64,000 bases of DNA. Source: Lutibacter sp. GTDB taxonomy: Bacteria > Bacteroidota > Bacteroidia > Flavobacteriales > Flavobacteriaceae. The notes under the pieces were generated by a model. It was not told the DNA's origin, made no database searches, and saw only the letters and a list, made by a program, of their open reading frames with translations. The stretch covers positions 42,942 to 106,941 of the forward strand of contig NVWM01000028.1 in the NCBI GenBank assembly GCA_002733665.1, written 5' to 3'. Below, one piece after another: positions 45,477 to 54,091 of this stretch (positions are counted from its first letter, which is position 1; each line of letters starts with the position of its first letter). Both the position numbers and the translations under genes were made by a program.

Positions 45477-46331
45477 ATGAAATCATATATAAGAACATTT
45501 TTGTTTGCCATTGTAGTTTTTGCCATTTTATGGTATTTATCAGGTACAATTAGTGCATTAGATTTTGTTAAAAAACCAGAAATTGTATTTGGACTAGCCG
45601 TTTTACTAATTGCAATTTTGTTTAATGGAAAAGTTGTCAAGAATCTAAACGATATTCAATATGAGAAATTATCAGAAGAAGAAAAAGAGAAGCAAAACGT
45701 TCAAAATAATTGGCTAGAAAAAATGTATAAAAAATCGCTTGGAACTAAGCCAATTGAAGAAGAGCATGAGATAATTCTTGACCATAATTATGATGGTATT
45801 AAAGAATTAGATAATAATCTTCCGCCTTGGTGGGTTTATAGTTTTTATGCATCTATAATATTTGCCGTTTTTTATATGTTTAAATATGAGGTTTTTGATG
45901 GAGATAATCAATACGATGAATTAGCAACAGAATACGCAGATGCAAAAATCTCAATAGCAGAGTATAAAAAAACAGCAAAGAATTTAGTTGATTTTAATAC
46001 TGTAGAGTTATTGACAGAGGCATCTGATTTAGAGAAAGGAAAGTTGCTATATGAAACGAACTGTGTTGCTTGTCATAAAGCAGATGGAGGAGGAGGAATT
46101 GGGCCAAACTTAACAGACGAAAATTGGATTTTGGGAGGTGGAATTAAAAACGTATTTAAGACAGTTTCAGAAGGAGGACGTGATGGAAAAGGTATGATTG
46201 CTTGGAAAAGCAGTTTAAAACCTGTAGAAATAGCACAAGTTTCAAGTTATTTGTTGCAATTTCAAGGAACTACATCTGCAGAGCCGAAAGCACCAGAAGG
46301 AGATATTTGGGAAGTAGATAATAACGAATAA
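45477..46331 (+). CDS. ccoP: cbb3-type oxidase subunit III, mono-heme (CcoP)
   Basis: The 284-residue protein has two N-terminal hydrophobic segments (about 5-50), a CcoP-type N-terminal region ending in LDHNYDGIKELDNNLPPWWVYSFYASIIFAVFYMF, and a single cytochrome c domain with CVACH near residue 195 and a later methionine ligand (GMIAWKSSL). Proteobacterial CcoP has two heme domains; only one CxxCH is present here. It passes electrons from soluble cytochromes to CcoO. The PPWWVY motif near the third helix is diagnostic. Confidence 0.94.
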   Translation: MKSYIRTFLFAIVVFAILWYLSGTISALDFVKKPEIVFGLAVLLIAILFNGKVVKNLNDIQYEKLSEEEKEKQNVQNNWLEKMYKKSLGTKPIEEEHEIILDHNYDGIKELDNNLPPWWVYSFYASIIFAVFYMFKYEVFDGDNQYDELATEYADAKISIAEYKKTAKNLVDFNTVELLTEASDLEKGKLLYETNCVACHKADGGGGIGPNLTDENWILGGGIKNVFKTVSEGGRDGKGMIAWKSSLKPVEIAQVSSYLLQFQGTTSAEPKAPEGDIWEVDNNE

Positions 46332-46338
46332 GCACTAA

Positions 46339-47763
46339 TTGGAAACGCCAGATAAAGAAGTATTTAGAGACTCTATTGGTACAATAGATGAAGAAGGAAA
46401 TAGAGCATGGGTTTTTCCTAAAAAACCTAAAGGAAGATATTATGATAAGCGAAAAATAGTTAGTTATTTTTTATTAGCGTTTATGTTTGTTTCTCCGTTC
46501 TTGAAGGTAAACGGAAATCAGTTTATGATGATGAACGTTCTTGAAAGGCGTTTTAATATCTTCGGATTCCCTTTTTGGCCACAAGATTTCCATTTATTAG
46601 TTATCGCTATGATTATTGGTGTGATTTTTATCACATTTTTTACTGTAGGTTTTGGACGGATTTTTTGTGGATGGATTTGTCCTCAAACGATTTTTCTTGA
46701 AATGGTATTCCGTAGAATAGAATATTGGATTGATGGTGATAGAAATAAACAAAAAAAATTAGCAAAGCAAGAATGGAATGCTGAAAAAATTAGAAAAAGA
46801 TTGTTAAAGTGGTTTGTCTATTTAATCATTTCTTTTATGATTGCCAATACTTTTTTAGCGTTTTTGATAGGAAGTGATAAACTAATACAGCATATAAAAG
46901 ATGGACCTTTAGACCATTTAGACACACTATTTCCATTATTAATTTTTACAGCCGTTTTCTATTTTATATTCGCTTGGTTTAGAGAACAAGTGTGTATTAT
47001 TGCTTGTCCGTACGGACGTTTACAAGGAGTTCTACTCGATAATAAGTCAATTATCGTTGCTTATGATCATGTAAGAGGAGAAGGAGATAATGGACGTAAA
47101 AAATTCAAAAAAAAAGAAGCCCGTCAAGAATTAGGTCATGGAGACTGTATTGATTGTTTGCAATGTGTTCATGTTTGTCCTACAGGAATTGACATAAGAA
47201 ATGGAACTCAATTAGAATGTGTAAATTGTACTGCCTGTATTGATGAGTGTGATGATATTATGGATAAAGTTGGTTATCCAAAAGGATTGATACGCTATGC
47301 AAGTGAAAATGAAATAGAGAAAAATGAGAAATTTTCATTTACACCAAGATTAAAAGGATATACGGCTGTATTGGTTATCTTAATTGGACTGCTGATAGGA
47401 ATGTTGTTTTTAAGAAATGATGTTGAAGCAAGAGTTTTAAGACTTCCAGGACAATTGTATGAGCATAAAGACAACAATGTTATAAGTAATGTGTTTACAT
47501 ATAAATTGGTCAATAAAACATCAGAAGATATAAATCACGTAAGTTTTAAATTAAGAAATCAAAAAGGAGAAATTAAATTAGTTTCTACTTCTGATGATTT
47601 TATAGTTCAACAACAAGGTCTTGCAGAAGGAACACTATTTATTGAAATAAATAAAAGTGATTTAAAAGGCGATAAGAATAAGTTAACAATCGATGTTTAT
47701 AGTAATGGTAAACTCATTGAAACAACAACGGTCAATTTTTTAGGGCCACGAAGTTATAATTAA
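46339..47763 (+). CDS. ccoG: cbb3-type oxidase accessory protein CcoG
   Basis: The 474-residue protein is CcoG (FixG/RdxA). It has membrane helices, the 4Fe-4S ferredoxin cysteine motifs CIDCLQCVHVCPTG and CVNCTACIDECD, the membrane motif CGWICPQTIFLEMVFRRIE, and a C-terminal immunoglobulin-like domain (about 370-474). CcoG reduces Cu(II) to Cu(I) for delivery to the oxidase. I accept the TTG start, 8 bases after ccoP, because the family's conserved N-terminus (FRDSIGTIDEEGNRAWVFPKKP) begins at once and no ATG precedes it. A palindromic repeat separates it from fixH. Confidence 0.92.
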   Translation: METPDKEVFRDSIGTIDEEGNRAWVFPKKPKGRYYDKRKIVSYFLLAFMFVSPFLKVNGNQFMMMNVLERRFNIFGFPFWPQDFHLLVIAMIIGVIFITFFTVGFGRIFCGWICPQTIFLEMVFRRIEYWIDGDRNKQKKLAKQEWNAEKIRKRLLKWFVYLIISFMIANTFLAFLIGSDKLIQHIKDGPLDHLDTLFPLLIFTAVFYFIFAWFREQVCIIACPYGRLQGVLLDNKSIIVAYDHVRGEGDNGRKKFKKKEARQELGHGDCIDCLQCVHVCPTGIDIRNGTQLECVNCTACIDECDDIMDKVGYPKGLIRYASENEIEKNEKFSFTPRLKGYTAVLVILIGLLIGMLFLRNDVEARVLRLPGQLYEHKDNNVISNVFTYKLVNKTSEDINHVSFKLRNQKGEIKLVSTSDDFIVQQQGLAEGTLFIEINKSDLKGDKNKLTIDVYSNGKLIETTTVNFLGPRSYN

Positions 47764-47771
47764 TAAACTAA

Positions 47772-47851
47772 TGTCTCCTCGAGCGCAGTCGAGAGGTTGT
47801 TCTTTACGAAAACATTAACAAAATAAGGTCTCGACTGCGCTCGACCAGACA
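47772..47851. repeat. Dispersed inverted repeat, CTCGACTGCGCTCGA type, copy 1
   Basis: The arms TCGAGCGCAGTCGAGA and TCTCGACTGCGCTCGA are perfect inverted copies, with the flanks TGTCT and AGACA also inverted, around an AT-rich 30-base centre. It lies inside the cbb3 cluster between ccoG and fixH. Its GC-rich arms differ sharply from the surrounding DNA. Confidence 0.8.
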
Positions 47852-47901
47852 ATAAAATATATCTGATATTTATTGTCGTATATTTATAATTAATTAAGAA
47901 C

Positions 47902-48348
47902 ATGAAATTTAATTGGGGAACAGGAATCATACTTGCGTTTATAGGCTTTATAAGTTTTATATTATATATGGTTATTACTATGAGTACTAACAAAAAGTAT
48001 GAACACGATTTAGTTACAGATGATTATTACAAACAAGAATTGGAATATCAAGGAGAAATCAATAAAGAAGACAACGCAAAAACACTAAAGCAAAACCTGA
48101 ATTGGAAAAAAACAGACGAAGGTTTGGTGATTGAATTTCCAACAGATTTGGATATCAAAAATATCACAGGAAAAGTGTTCCTTTACAGACCATCTAATGA
48201 AAAATTTGACTTTGAAATACCCATTTCTTTGTCAAACCATACTTTACTCATACCTGAAAAAAGTTTATTAGATGGTCGTTGGAACATTAAAGTTGATTGG
48301 CAATACAAGAAAGAGAAGTATCTATACAAACAAGAGATTCTTTATTAG
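47902..48348 (+). CDS. FixH/CcoH-family protein
   Basis: The 148-residue protein has one N-terminal membrane helix (about 5-28, WGTGIILAFIGFISFILYMVI) and a periplasmic domain with the FixH pattern (YYKQELEYQGEINKEDNAKTL...GKVFLYRPSNEKFDF...LLDGRWNIKVDWQYKKEKYLYKQEILY). FixH/CcoH helps assemble the cbb3 oxidase. It follows ccoG after a 138-base gap filled by a palindromic repeat and ends two bases before the SafE-like gene. Confidence 0.88.
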   Translation: MKFNWGTGIILAFIGFISFILYMVITMSTNKKYEHDLVTDDYYKQELEYQGEINKEDNAKTLKQNLNWKKTDEGLVIEFPTDLDIKNITGKVFLYRPSNEKFDFEIPISLSNHTLLIPEKSLLDGRWNIKVDWQYKKEKYLYKQEILY

Positions 48349-48350
48349 CC

Positions 48351-49049
48351 ATGCTATTATCTGCGCTCATACTCGGTCTTTTAGGAAGTTTCCATTGTGT
48401 TGGTATGTGTGGTCCTATTGCTTTTATGCTTCCTGTTGACAGAACAAATTCTGTTAAAAAAGTAAGCCAAATTTCAATTTATCATTTTGGAAGACTATTA
48501 ACCTATAGTATCATTGGTTTTTTCTTCGGATTGATTGGTAAAAGCTTATCAATCTTCGGATTCCAACAGCAATTATCGATATTTATTGGAATCATAATGA
48601 TTGTAACTATTTTACTTCCTTATAAAACCATCAGCAAATACAACTTTTCAAAACCACTTTTTGGAGTTATTTCTAAAGTGAAATCTTCATTAGGAAAAGC
48701 ATTAAAAAAGAAATCATTAGATACCTTCTTTACGATAGGTTTTTTAAACGGATTTCTACCTTGTGGTTTGGTGTATATGGCTGTTTTCGGCTCGATTGCT
48801 TCAGGAAGTACACTGCAAGGAAGTTTATATATGTTTGTTTTCGGATTGGGAACAATACCACTAATGACAACTGCGATTTATTTAGGGAAATTCCTCAATA
48901 CAACTATTAGACAACGAATACAAAAGGCAATACCTGTATTTGTGGTGCTAATTGGTATTTTGTTTATCCTTCGAGGATTAGGTCTTGGAATCCCTTATAT
49001 TTCTCCTGCACCTGTATTAGATGCTGTTAATGGCGTTATTTGTGAGTAG
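48351..49049 (+). CDS. Sulfite exporter TauE/SafE-family membrane protein (cbb3-associated)
   Basis: I start this 232-residue protein at the ATG two bases after the fixH stop; an earlier in-frame ATG would add 18 residues inside fixH and has no family support. The N-terminal motif FHCVGMCGPIAF is typical of the SafE branch linked to cbb3 oxidases and copper handling. Six or so membrane helices follow, including a second cysteine motif FLPCGLVYMAVFGS. Despite the family name, a role in metal delivery or oxidase maturation fits the context better than sulfite export. It is the last gene of the cluster. Confidence 0.85.
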   Translation: MLLSALILGLLGSFHCVGMCGPIAFMLPVDRTNSVKKVSQISIYHFGRLLTYSIIGFFFGLIGKSLSIFGFQQQLSIFIGIIMIVTILLPYKTISKYNFSKPLFGVISKVKSSLGKALKKKSLDTFFTIGFLNGFLPCGLVYMAVFGSIASGSTLQGSLYMFVFGLGTIPLMTTAIYLGKFLNTTIRQRIQKAIPVFVVLIGILFILRGLGLGIPYISPAPVLDAVNGVICE

Positions 49050-49087
49050 AATAATCTTCACTAAATTAGTTTACAAGTGAAAAAACA

Positions 49088-49288
49088 TTAATTTTTGTAA
49101 TGTTTTAGATGTTTCTTTCCTTTTGTTATCCATAAAATTGGTCCAATAAACGCAATTGCAGATATAAGAATCCAAGTTAATTTTGAGCCATTAAATTCTT
49201 TTGTAGTTATAAGAAATATTGCTTTAAAAGATGTTATTATTGACCAAAAGCATAAAATGATAAATGATAAAATTATTATTTGTTTCAT
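49088..49288 (-). CDS. Small PLDc_N-like membrane protein
   Basis: The 66-residue protein has two hydrophobic segments (about 3-27 and 38-56). The second, WILISAIAFIGPILWITKGKK, matches the phospholipase D/nuclease N-terminal (PLDc_N) pattern seen in small Gram-negative and Gram-positive membrane proteins and in the immunity/anchor part of some larger proteins. It is a single gene with no recognised role, in the gap between the oxidase cluster and the arsenite transporter. Confidence 0.6.
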   Translation of the reverse strand: MKQIIILSFIILCFWSIITSFKAIFLITTKEFNGSKLTWILISAIAFIGPILWITKGKKHLKHYKN

Positions 49289-49335
49289 TAAAATATCTAA
49301 TTTAAATAAGTTTGTCTTAAATGTAATTTATATTC

Positions 49336-50364
49336 TCAATAAAATTTCTTCTTCATTTTCAAAGCAACATTCACCAAAAGAATTAATACAGGTACTTCGA
49401 TTAACGGTCCAATAACACCAGCAAATGCTTGTGGTGAATTTATTCCGAAAATAGCAATAGATACAGCAATAGCCAATTCAAAGTTGTTTCCAGTTGCAGT
49501 AAATGCTACAGATGCGTTTCGTTTGTAATCTATTCCCATTTTTTTTGCAATTAAGAAACTGGTAAAAAACATCAACACAAAATAAATAGTCAAGGGAATT
49601 GCAATTCGAACAACATCCATAGGTAATTCTAGAATCATTTCTCCCTTTAAACTAAACATTAATACAATAGTTGCTAATAATGCAATGAGTGTAATTGGTG
49701 AGATTTTCGGTATAAATTTACGATTATACCAATCTAATCCTTTTGCTTTTACTAAATAAACGCGACCTAAATATCCTGCTAAAAATGGAATACCTAAATA
49801 TATTAACACGCTTTTAGAGACTTCCCAAATAGAAATATTAATAGCATATCCTTCAACGCCAAAATACGGAGGTAAAACGGTTATAAATAACCAAGCGAAA
49901 AAACTATAGGTAAATATTTGAAATATACTATTCAATGCAATTAGAGTTGCTCCATATTCTCTACTTCCTCCAGCCAAATCATTCCAAACGATGACCATAG
50001 CAATACAGCGAGCAATTCCTATTAAGATTAATCCTGTCATATAACCTGGATAATCCCTCAAAAAGAGTATTGCTAACGCAAACATTAAGATTGGACCAAC
50101 TATCCAATTTAAAAATAACGACAAACTCATAAGTTTAACGTCCTTAAAAACGGTTGGAATTAGCGAGTAATTTACTTTGGCAAGAGGAGGATACATCATC
50201 AAAATTAAACCAATTGCTAACGGAATGTTTGTTGTTCCTACTGATAATTTCTCGTTAACTTCAGCAATATTTGGAAAGATAAATCCAAGACCTACACCAA
50301 GTATCATTGCTAAAAAAATCCATAACGTTAAATAGCGATCTAAAAGTTTTAATCTAGTTTTCAT
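49336..50364 (-). CDS. acr3: ACR3-family arsenite efflux transporter
   Basis: The 342-residue protein has ten hydrophobic segments and the ACR3 pattern: [21 protein letters not shown] at the start, [10 protein letters not shown], the segment [18 protein letters not shown] containing the essential cysteine, and [19 protein letters not shown]. It exports arsenite from the cytoplasm driven by the proton gradient. It overlaps the upstream DUF4258 gene by one base (TAATG), implying co-translation. No ArsR regulator or ArsC reductase is seen next to it. Confidence 0.93.
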   Translation of the reverse strand: MKTRLKLLDRYLTLWIFLAMILGVGLGFIFPNIAEVNEKLSVGTTNIPLAIGLILMMYPPLAKVNYSLIPTVFKDVKLMSLSLFLNWIVGPILMFALAILFLRDYPGYMTGLILIGIARCIAMVIVWNDLAGGSREYGATLIALNSIFQIFTYSFFAWLFITVLPPYFGVEGYAINISIWEVSKSVLIYLGIPFLAGYLGRVYLVKAKGLDWYNRKFIPKISPITLIALLATIVLMFSLKGEMILELPMDVVRIAIPLTIYFVLMFFTSFLIAKKMGIDYKRNASVAFTATGNNFELAIAVSIAIFGINSPQAFAGVIGPLIEVPVLILLVNVALKMKKKFY

Positions 50365-50735
50365 TAGTTTAAAGTAACTTTATCAATTGTAGAAGTCTCA
50401 TCACATTTTTTAACTACGATTGTAATATCTTTTTCTTTAGGTAATCCGTCTATAACAAAAGTTTTACAAGGTTTACCTCTTTGGTCACTTTTCTTAAAAT
50501 CTACATTACCATATTTTAAAATGGCACTAATATCTGCAGTGTCAATACCAATATTTTGCATAGATTCAGTAGCATTGTCAGAAAAAAGGCGTGTATCAGT
50601 TCTGATGTCTTTTAATACACGTGCATTTGGCATATAATCGAAAGATGCTCCTTTCTTTCCCCAAACAAAATAGACAAAAATTGAACCAACTAATAGTCCA
50701 ACTCCATAATAAGCAAATCGTTGTATGAATTTCAT
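50364..50735 (-). CDS. DUF4258 domain-containing protein
   Basis: The 123-residue protein has one N-terminal membrane segment (about 8-26) and a periplasmic or cytoplasmic DUF4258-like domain (about 30-123) with the pattern [18 protein letters not shown] and a pair of cysteines ([13 protein letters not shown]). Similar proteins accompany several Flavobacteriia loci without a known role. It overlaps the arsenite transporter start by one base, so an accessory role in arsenite export is possible. A dispersed repeat lies just upstream. Confidence 0.7.
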   Translation of the reverse strand: MKFIQRFAYYGVGLLVGSIFVYFVWGKKGASFDYMPNARVLKDIRTDTRLFSDNATESMQNIGIDTADISAILKYGNVDFKKSDQRGKPCKTFVIDGLPKEKDITIVVKKCDETSTIDKVTLN

Positions 50736-50757
50736 TTTTTAATAATTAATTTACAGA

Positions 50758-50782
50758 TGTCTCCTCGAGCGGAGTCGAGAGG
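50758..50782. repeat. Dispersed repeat half-site, CTCGACTGCGCTCGA type, copy 2
   Basis: TGTCTCCTCGAGCGGAGTCG and the bases after it repeat the left arm of the ccoG-fixH repeat with one G-for-C change. Only one arm is present. It folds as CTCGA / TCGAG and is followed by nine T, so it could act as a terminator on the plus strand. Confidence 0.65.
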
Positions 50783-50801
50783 TTTTTTTTAATTAACTCG
50801 G

Positions 50802-51995
50802 TTATAAAATTAACAAGTTAATATCTCTAAACGGAAGTCCAAACCAATCTGCAACAGATTTGTTTGTTAGAATTCCGTGGTAAAAATACATACCTTTTTG
50901 CAGACTTTTATCAAATCTTACAGCATTTTCAAAACCTCCTTCTTCACCGATGTTCAATAAGTATGGTGTAAAGATATTACTGATTGATACTGAAGAAGTT
51001 CGCGCATATTTTGAAGGGATATTTGGAACACAATAATGTATTACACCATGTTTTGTAAACGTTGGTTTTTTATGTGTAGTAACTTCTGAAGTTTCAAAAC
51101 AGCCTCCACGATCTATACTAACATCAACAATTACAGCGCCATCTTTCATTTTTTCAATCATAGGTTCTGTAACTATAACTGGCGAACGTGTTTTTCCTCG
51201 TATTGCTCCAATAGCAACATCACAGCGCATTAATGCTTTTCGTAGATTTTTCGGTTGTATGGTTGATGTGTAAATAGGAGTACCTAAACTGTGTTGCAAA
51301 TGACGTAATTTTGATAACGAATTGTCAAACACTTTTACAGTTGCACCCATTCCAAGAGCTGATCTTGCTGCAAACTCACCAACAGTTCCTGCACCAAGAA
51401 TTACAACATCAGTAGGAGGGACGCCACTAATATTTCCTAGTAATAAACCATTGCCATTTTTATCTGAACTCATAATTTCTCCTGCAATCAAAATAGAAGC
51501 AGTTCCAGCAATTTCGCTCAATGATTTTACGATAGGAAATGCACCTTGTTCATCTCTAATAAAATCAAATGCAACAGCAGTAATTCGTTTTTTGGCAAGT
51601 GATTCAAAATATTTTTTTGTCTGTGTTTTAAGTTGTAATGCCGAAAATAAGACACTTTGAGGGTGCATCATATCGATTTCAGCATAAGTTGGAGGTTCAA
51701 CTTTTAATACAATGTTGCATTCAAATGCTTCTTTAATATCATATGATATTTTTGCTCCAGCCTCAGAATAATCTTTGTCAGAATAGTTTGCTCCCAATCC
51801 AGCGCCAGTTTCCAGGACAAATCTATGTCCATGTGCAGTTAGAGCCGAAACAGCATCAGGAGTGAGGCACACACGTTTCTCTTGTGTATAAGATTCTTTT
51901 GGGATTCCTATTAATAATTCTCCTTTTTGTTTTTTTATTTCAAGCATTTCTGCTTGAGGCATTAATTGTTCTTTGCTAAATGGTGAAGTACTCAT
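50802..51995 (-). CDS. ald: Alanine dehydrogenase
   Basis: The 397-residue enzyme is a member of the alanine dehydrogenase / transhydrogenase-alpha family. It has the N-terminal catalytic domain starting LLIGIPKESYTQEKRVCLTPDA, then ETGAGLGANYSDKDY, and the NAD-binding Rossmann motif VVILGAGTVGEFAARSALGMGA. It interconverts L-alanine and pyruvate plus ammonia with NAD. The start overlaps the tsaE stop by four bases (ATGA), so the two genes are translationally coupled. That pairing is likely a genomic convenience rather than a shared pathway. Confidence 0.92.
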   Translation of the reverse strand: MSTSPFSKEQLMPQAEMLEIKKQKGELLIGIPKESYTQEKRVCLTPDAVSALTAHGHRFVLETGAGLGANYSDKDYSEAGAKISYDIKEAFECNIVLKVEPPTYAEIDMMHPQSVLFSALQLKTQTKKYFESLAKKRITAVAFDFIRDEQGAFPIVKSLSEIAGTASILIAGEIMSSDKNGNGLLLGNISGVPPTDVVILGAGTVGEFAARSALGMGATVKVFDNSLSKLRHLQHSLGTPIYTSTIQPKNLRKALMRCDVAIGAIRGKTRSPVIVTEPMIEKMKDGAVIVDVSIDRGGCFETSEVTTHKKPTFTKHGVIHYCVPNIPSKYARTSSVSISNIFTPYLLNIGEEGGFENAVRFDKSLQKGMYFYHGILTNKSVADWFGLPFRDINLLIL

Positions 51996-52402
51996 TGATC
52001 AATTTGTATAGTTCGTTGATTGTCATTATTAACACTAATGTTGATATTAATAATGTCTAAAGGTAGTAAATTTTCTACTTTATTTCCCCATTCTATGAAA
52101 CACCAAGCGTCGCTATATAAATAATCTTCAATTCCGATGTCAAAAGCCTCTTCTTCAGAATTGATACGATAAAAGTCAAAATGATAAATTGTTTCTTTGT
52201 TATCAGTCTGATATTCATTGACTAATGAAAAAGTTGGAGAACTTGCAATTTCTTCAACTCCAAGTTGCTTTACAATCTCTTTGATGAGTGTTGTCTTTCC
52301 AGCACCCATTTCTCCATTGAACAACAAAATTTTACCATTGACAGTTTCAATGATTTTTTTTGCTATTTCCGGAAGTTGGTTGAGTGTGTAGTTTTGTTGC
52401 AT
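51992..52402 (-). CDS. tsaE: tRNA threonylcarbamoyladenosine biosynthesis ATPase TsaE
   Basis: The 136-residue P-loop protein has Walker A GEMGAGKTT (about 30-38), the family motif SPTFSLVNEY, the Walker B-like HFDFYRI and the downstream IEWGNK. With TsaB and TsaD it drives formation of t6A at position 37 of ANN-decoding tRNAs. Length and motif order are normal. It is the first gene of a short transcript with ald. A dispersed palindromic repeat lies 22 bases upstream of its start. Confidence 0.94.
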   Translation of the reverse strand: MQQNYTLNQLPEIAKKIIETVNGKILLFNGEMGAGKTTLIKEIVKQLGVEEIASSPTFSLVNEYQTDNKETIYHFDFYRINSEEEAFDIGIEDYLYSDAWCFIEWGNKVENLLPLDIININISVNNDNQRTIQIDQ

Positions 52403-52423
52403 TAACTTAAATTATTTTCATAA

Positions 52424-52492
52424 CGTCACCCTGAACTTGTTTCAGGGTCACATTTCATTATTATGAGATTCTGAAACAAGTTCAGAATGACG
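52424..52492. repeat. Dispersed inverted repeat (REP-like), copy 3
   Basis: The arms CGTCACCCTGAACTTGTTTC and GAAACAAGTTCAGAATGACG are inverted copies with three mismatches and are nearly the same as those of the pheT-pyrD repeat. It occupies the gap between porX and tsaE. Confidence 0.75.
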
Positions 52493-52501
52493 GATTAAAT
52501 T

Positions 52502-54049
52502 TTACTTCGGTTCCAATATAGCACAAGGAATAATCATTTCTTCTAACGATATTCCTCCATGTTGATATGTGTTTTTATAATATTTTACAAAATGGTTATA
52601 GTTATTTGGATACGCAAAAAACAAGTCTTCTTTTGCAAATATAAACGAACTATTCATGTTGATTGTTGGTAAGAAAATATCTTTAGGGTTACTTACCGCA
52701 TACACATCTTTTTCATTGAAAGACAAACTTCTACCAGTTTTATATCTTAGGTTAGAACTGATGTTTTTATCTCCAATAACTTTGGTCGGAGTAGTAGCAT
52801 TTATGGTTCCATGATCAGTAGTGATAATTAATTTTTGTCCCATTTCTTGCGCCTTTTGAATAATATCCATCAATGGCGAATTTTTGAACCAACTTAGAGT
52901 TAATGATCGATATGCTTTATCATCATCTGCTAATTCTTTGATAACCGCCATTTCCGTTTTAGCGTGAGATAACATGTCTACAAAATTATATACAATCACT
53001 GTCAAATCGTTTTCTTTAGTAGATTTATATGAATCTGCCAATTGCTTTCCTGATCTTAGATTAGTAATCTTATAATATTCGTGTTTTATATTCAAGTTTA
53101 ATCTCTTGAGTTGTTCAGACAAAAAATCATTTTCATGCAAATTTTTTCCACCTTCTTCTGTATCATTTTTCCAATAATTTGGATACATTTTTTCCATTTC
53201 CGAAGGCATCAATCCTGAAAAAATAGCATTTCTTGCATATTGAGTTGCTGTAGGCAAAATACTATAAAATGCTGTTTCATCGGTCTTCTTATAATAATCA
53301 GAAATTAAAGGCTCAATAACTCTCCATTGATCAAAACGCAAATTGTCAATTACAACTAATAATGTTCCGTTTTTGGTATCTAAATTCGGAACAATAACAT
53401 CTTTAAATAATGTGTGTGATAACACAGGTTTGTCATAGCCATGAAACCAATCTCCGTAATTTTTTTTGATAAATTTAAAGAATTGTGCATTTGCTTCTTG
53501 CTTTTGACTCTCAAGGATTTCAATCATCCCTTGATCATTAATATTCTCCAATTCTATTTCCCAATACACTAATTTTTGGTAGAGTTCTGCCCATTCTTCA
53601 TGAGTATTTACCATCGATAAATCCATCGCTATTTTACGGAATTCTTGTTGATAATTTGAAGTTGTTTTTTCTGAAATCAATCGAGAATGGTCTAAATTTT
53701 TCTTTAAACTCAGTAATATTTGATTAGGATTTACAGGCTTTATAAGATAATCGGCAATTTTATTACCAATAGCATCTTCCATAATATACTCTTCTTCACT
53801 TTTGGTAATCATAATTACAGGAAGCGTAGCATTTTTAGATTTGATTTCGGTAAGTGTTTCTAAACCAGAAATTCCAGGCATGTTTTCATCTAATAAAACA
53901 ATATCAAAACTATCTTCTCCTATCATATCAATTGCATCAGCGCCATTTGTACACGTTGTTACAGTGTAATTTTTCTTTTCTAAGAAAATAATGTGTGGTT
54001 TTAACAAATCTATCTCGTCATCAACCCATAAAATGTTTATATTACTCAT
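52502..54049 (-). CDS. porX: PorX, T9SS response regulator with PglZ-type phosphatase domain
   Basis: The 515-residue protein has a response-regulator receiver domain (about 1-120) with the acidic pair DD at 10-11, phosphorylation site Asp54 in LLDENMPG and a conserved Lys near 104 (IKPVNPNQ). A helical linker and a PglZ/alkaline-phosphatase-type domain follow (about 200-515), with metal-binding motifs around VIDNLRFDQW, VYNFVDMLSH and ITTDHGTI. PorX works with the histidine kinase PorY to control expression or function of the type IX secretion system, which secretes several products encoded in this window. porY is not here. Confidence 0.93.
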   Translation of the reverse strand: MSNINILWVDDEIDLLKPHIIFLEKKNYTVTTCTNGADAIDMIGEDSFDIVLLDENMPGISGLETLTEIKSKNATLPVIMITKSEEEYIMEDAIGNKIADYLIKPVNPNQILLSLKKNLDHSRLISEKTTSNYQQEFRKIAMDLSMVNTHEEWAELYQKLVYWEIELENINDQGMIEILESQKQEANAQFFKFIKKNYGDWFHGYDKPVLSHTLFKDVIVPNLDTKNGTLLVVIDNLRFDQWRVIEPLISDYYKKTDETAFYSILPTATQYARNAIFSGLMPSEMEKMYPNYWKNDTEEGGKNLHENDFLSEQLKRLNLNIKHEYYKITNLRSGKQLADSYKSTKENDLTVIVYNFVDMLSHAKTEMAVIKELADDDKAYRSLTLSWFKNSPLMDIIQKAQEMGQKLIITTDHGTINATTPTKVIGDKNISSNLRYKTGRSLSFNEKDVYAVSNPKDIFLPTINMNSSFIFAKEDLFFAYPNNYNHFVKYYKNTYQHGGISLEEMIIPCAILEPK

Positions 54050-54059
54050 ACTTACCTTA

Positions 54060-54067
54060 TATTTGTG
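54060..54067 (+). promoter_or_regulatory. -7 promoter element for the HD-domain gene
   Basis: TATATTTG matches TAnnTTTG in the 42-base gap between the divergent porX and HD-domain genes. It predicts a leader of about 20 bases before the TTG start. Confidence 0.5.
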
Positions 54068-54091
54068 TTATTATTTAATTCCTGATTTATT

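Noticed and set aside
47764..47901. CRISPR-like repetition in the ccoG-fixH gap.
   Set aside because: There are only two inverted arms around one spacer, not direct repeats with multiple spacers.
48297..48350. An earlier ATG that would extend the SafE-like protein by 18 residues and overlap fixH by 52 bases.
   Set aside because: The extension is hydrophilic, matches nothing in the family and lies inside fixH; the ATG two bases after the fixH stop starts directly with the first membrane helix.
49336..50735. A full arsenic resistance operon.
   Set aside because: Only the ACR3 transporter and a DUF4258 gene are present; no ArsR or ArsC-like gene is adjacent.
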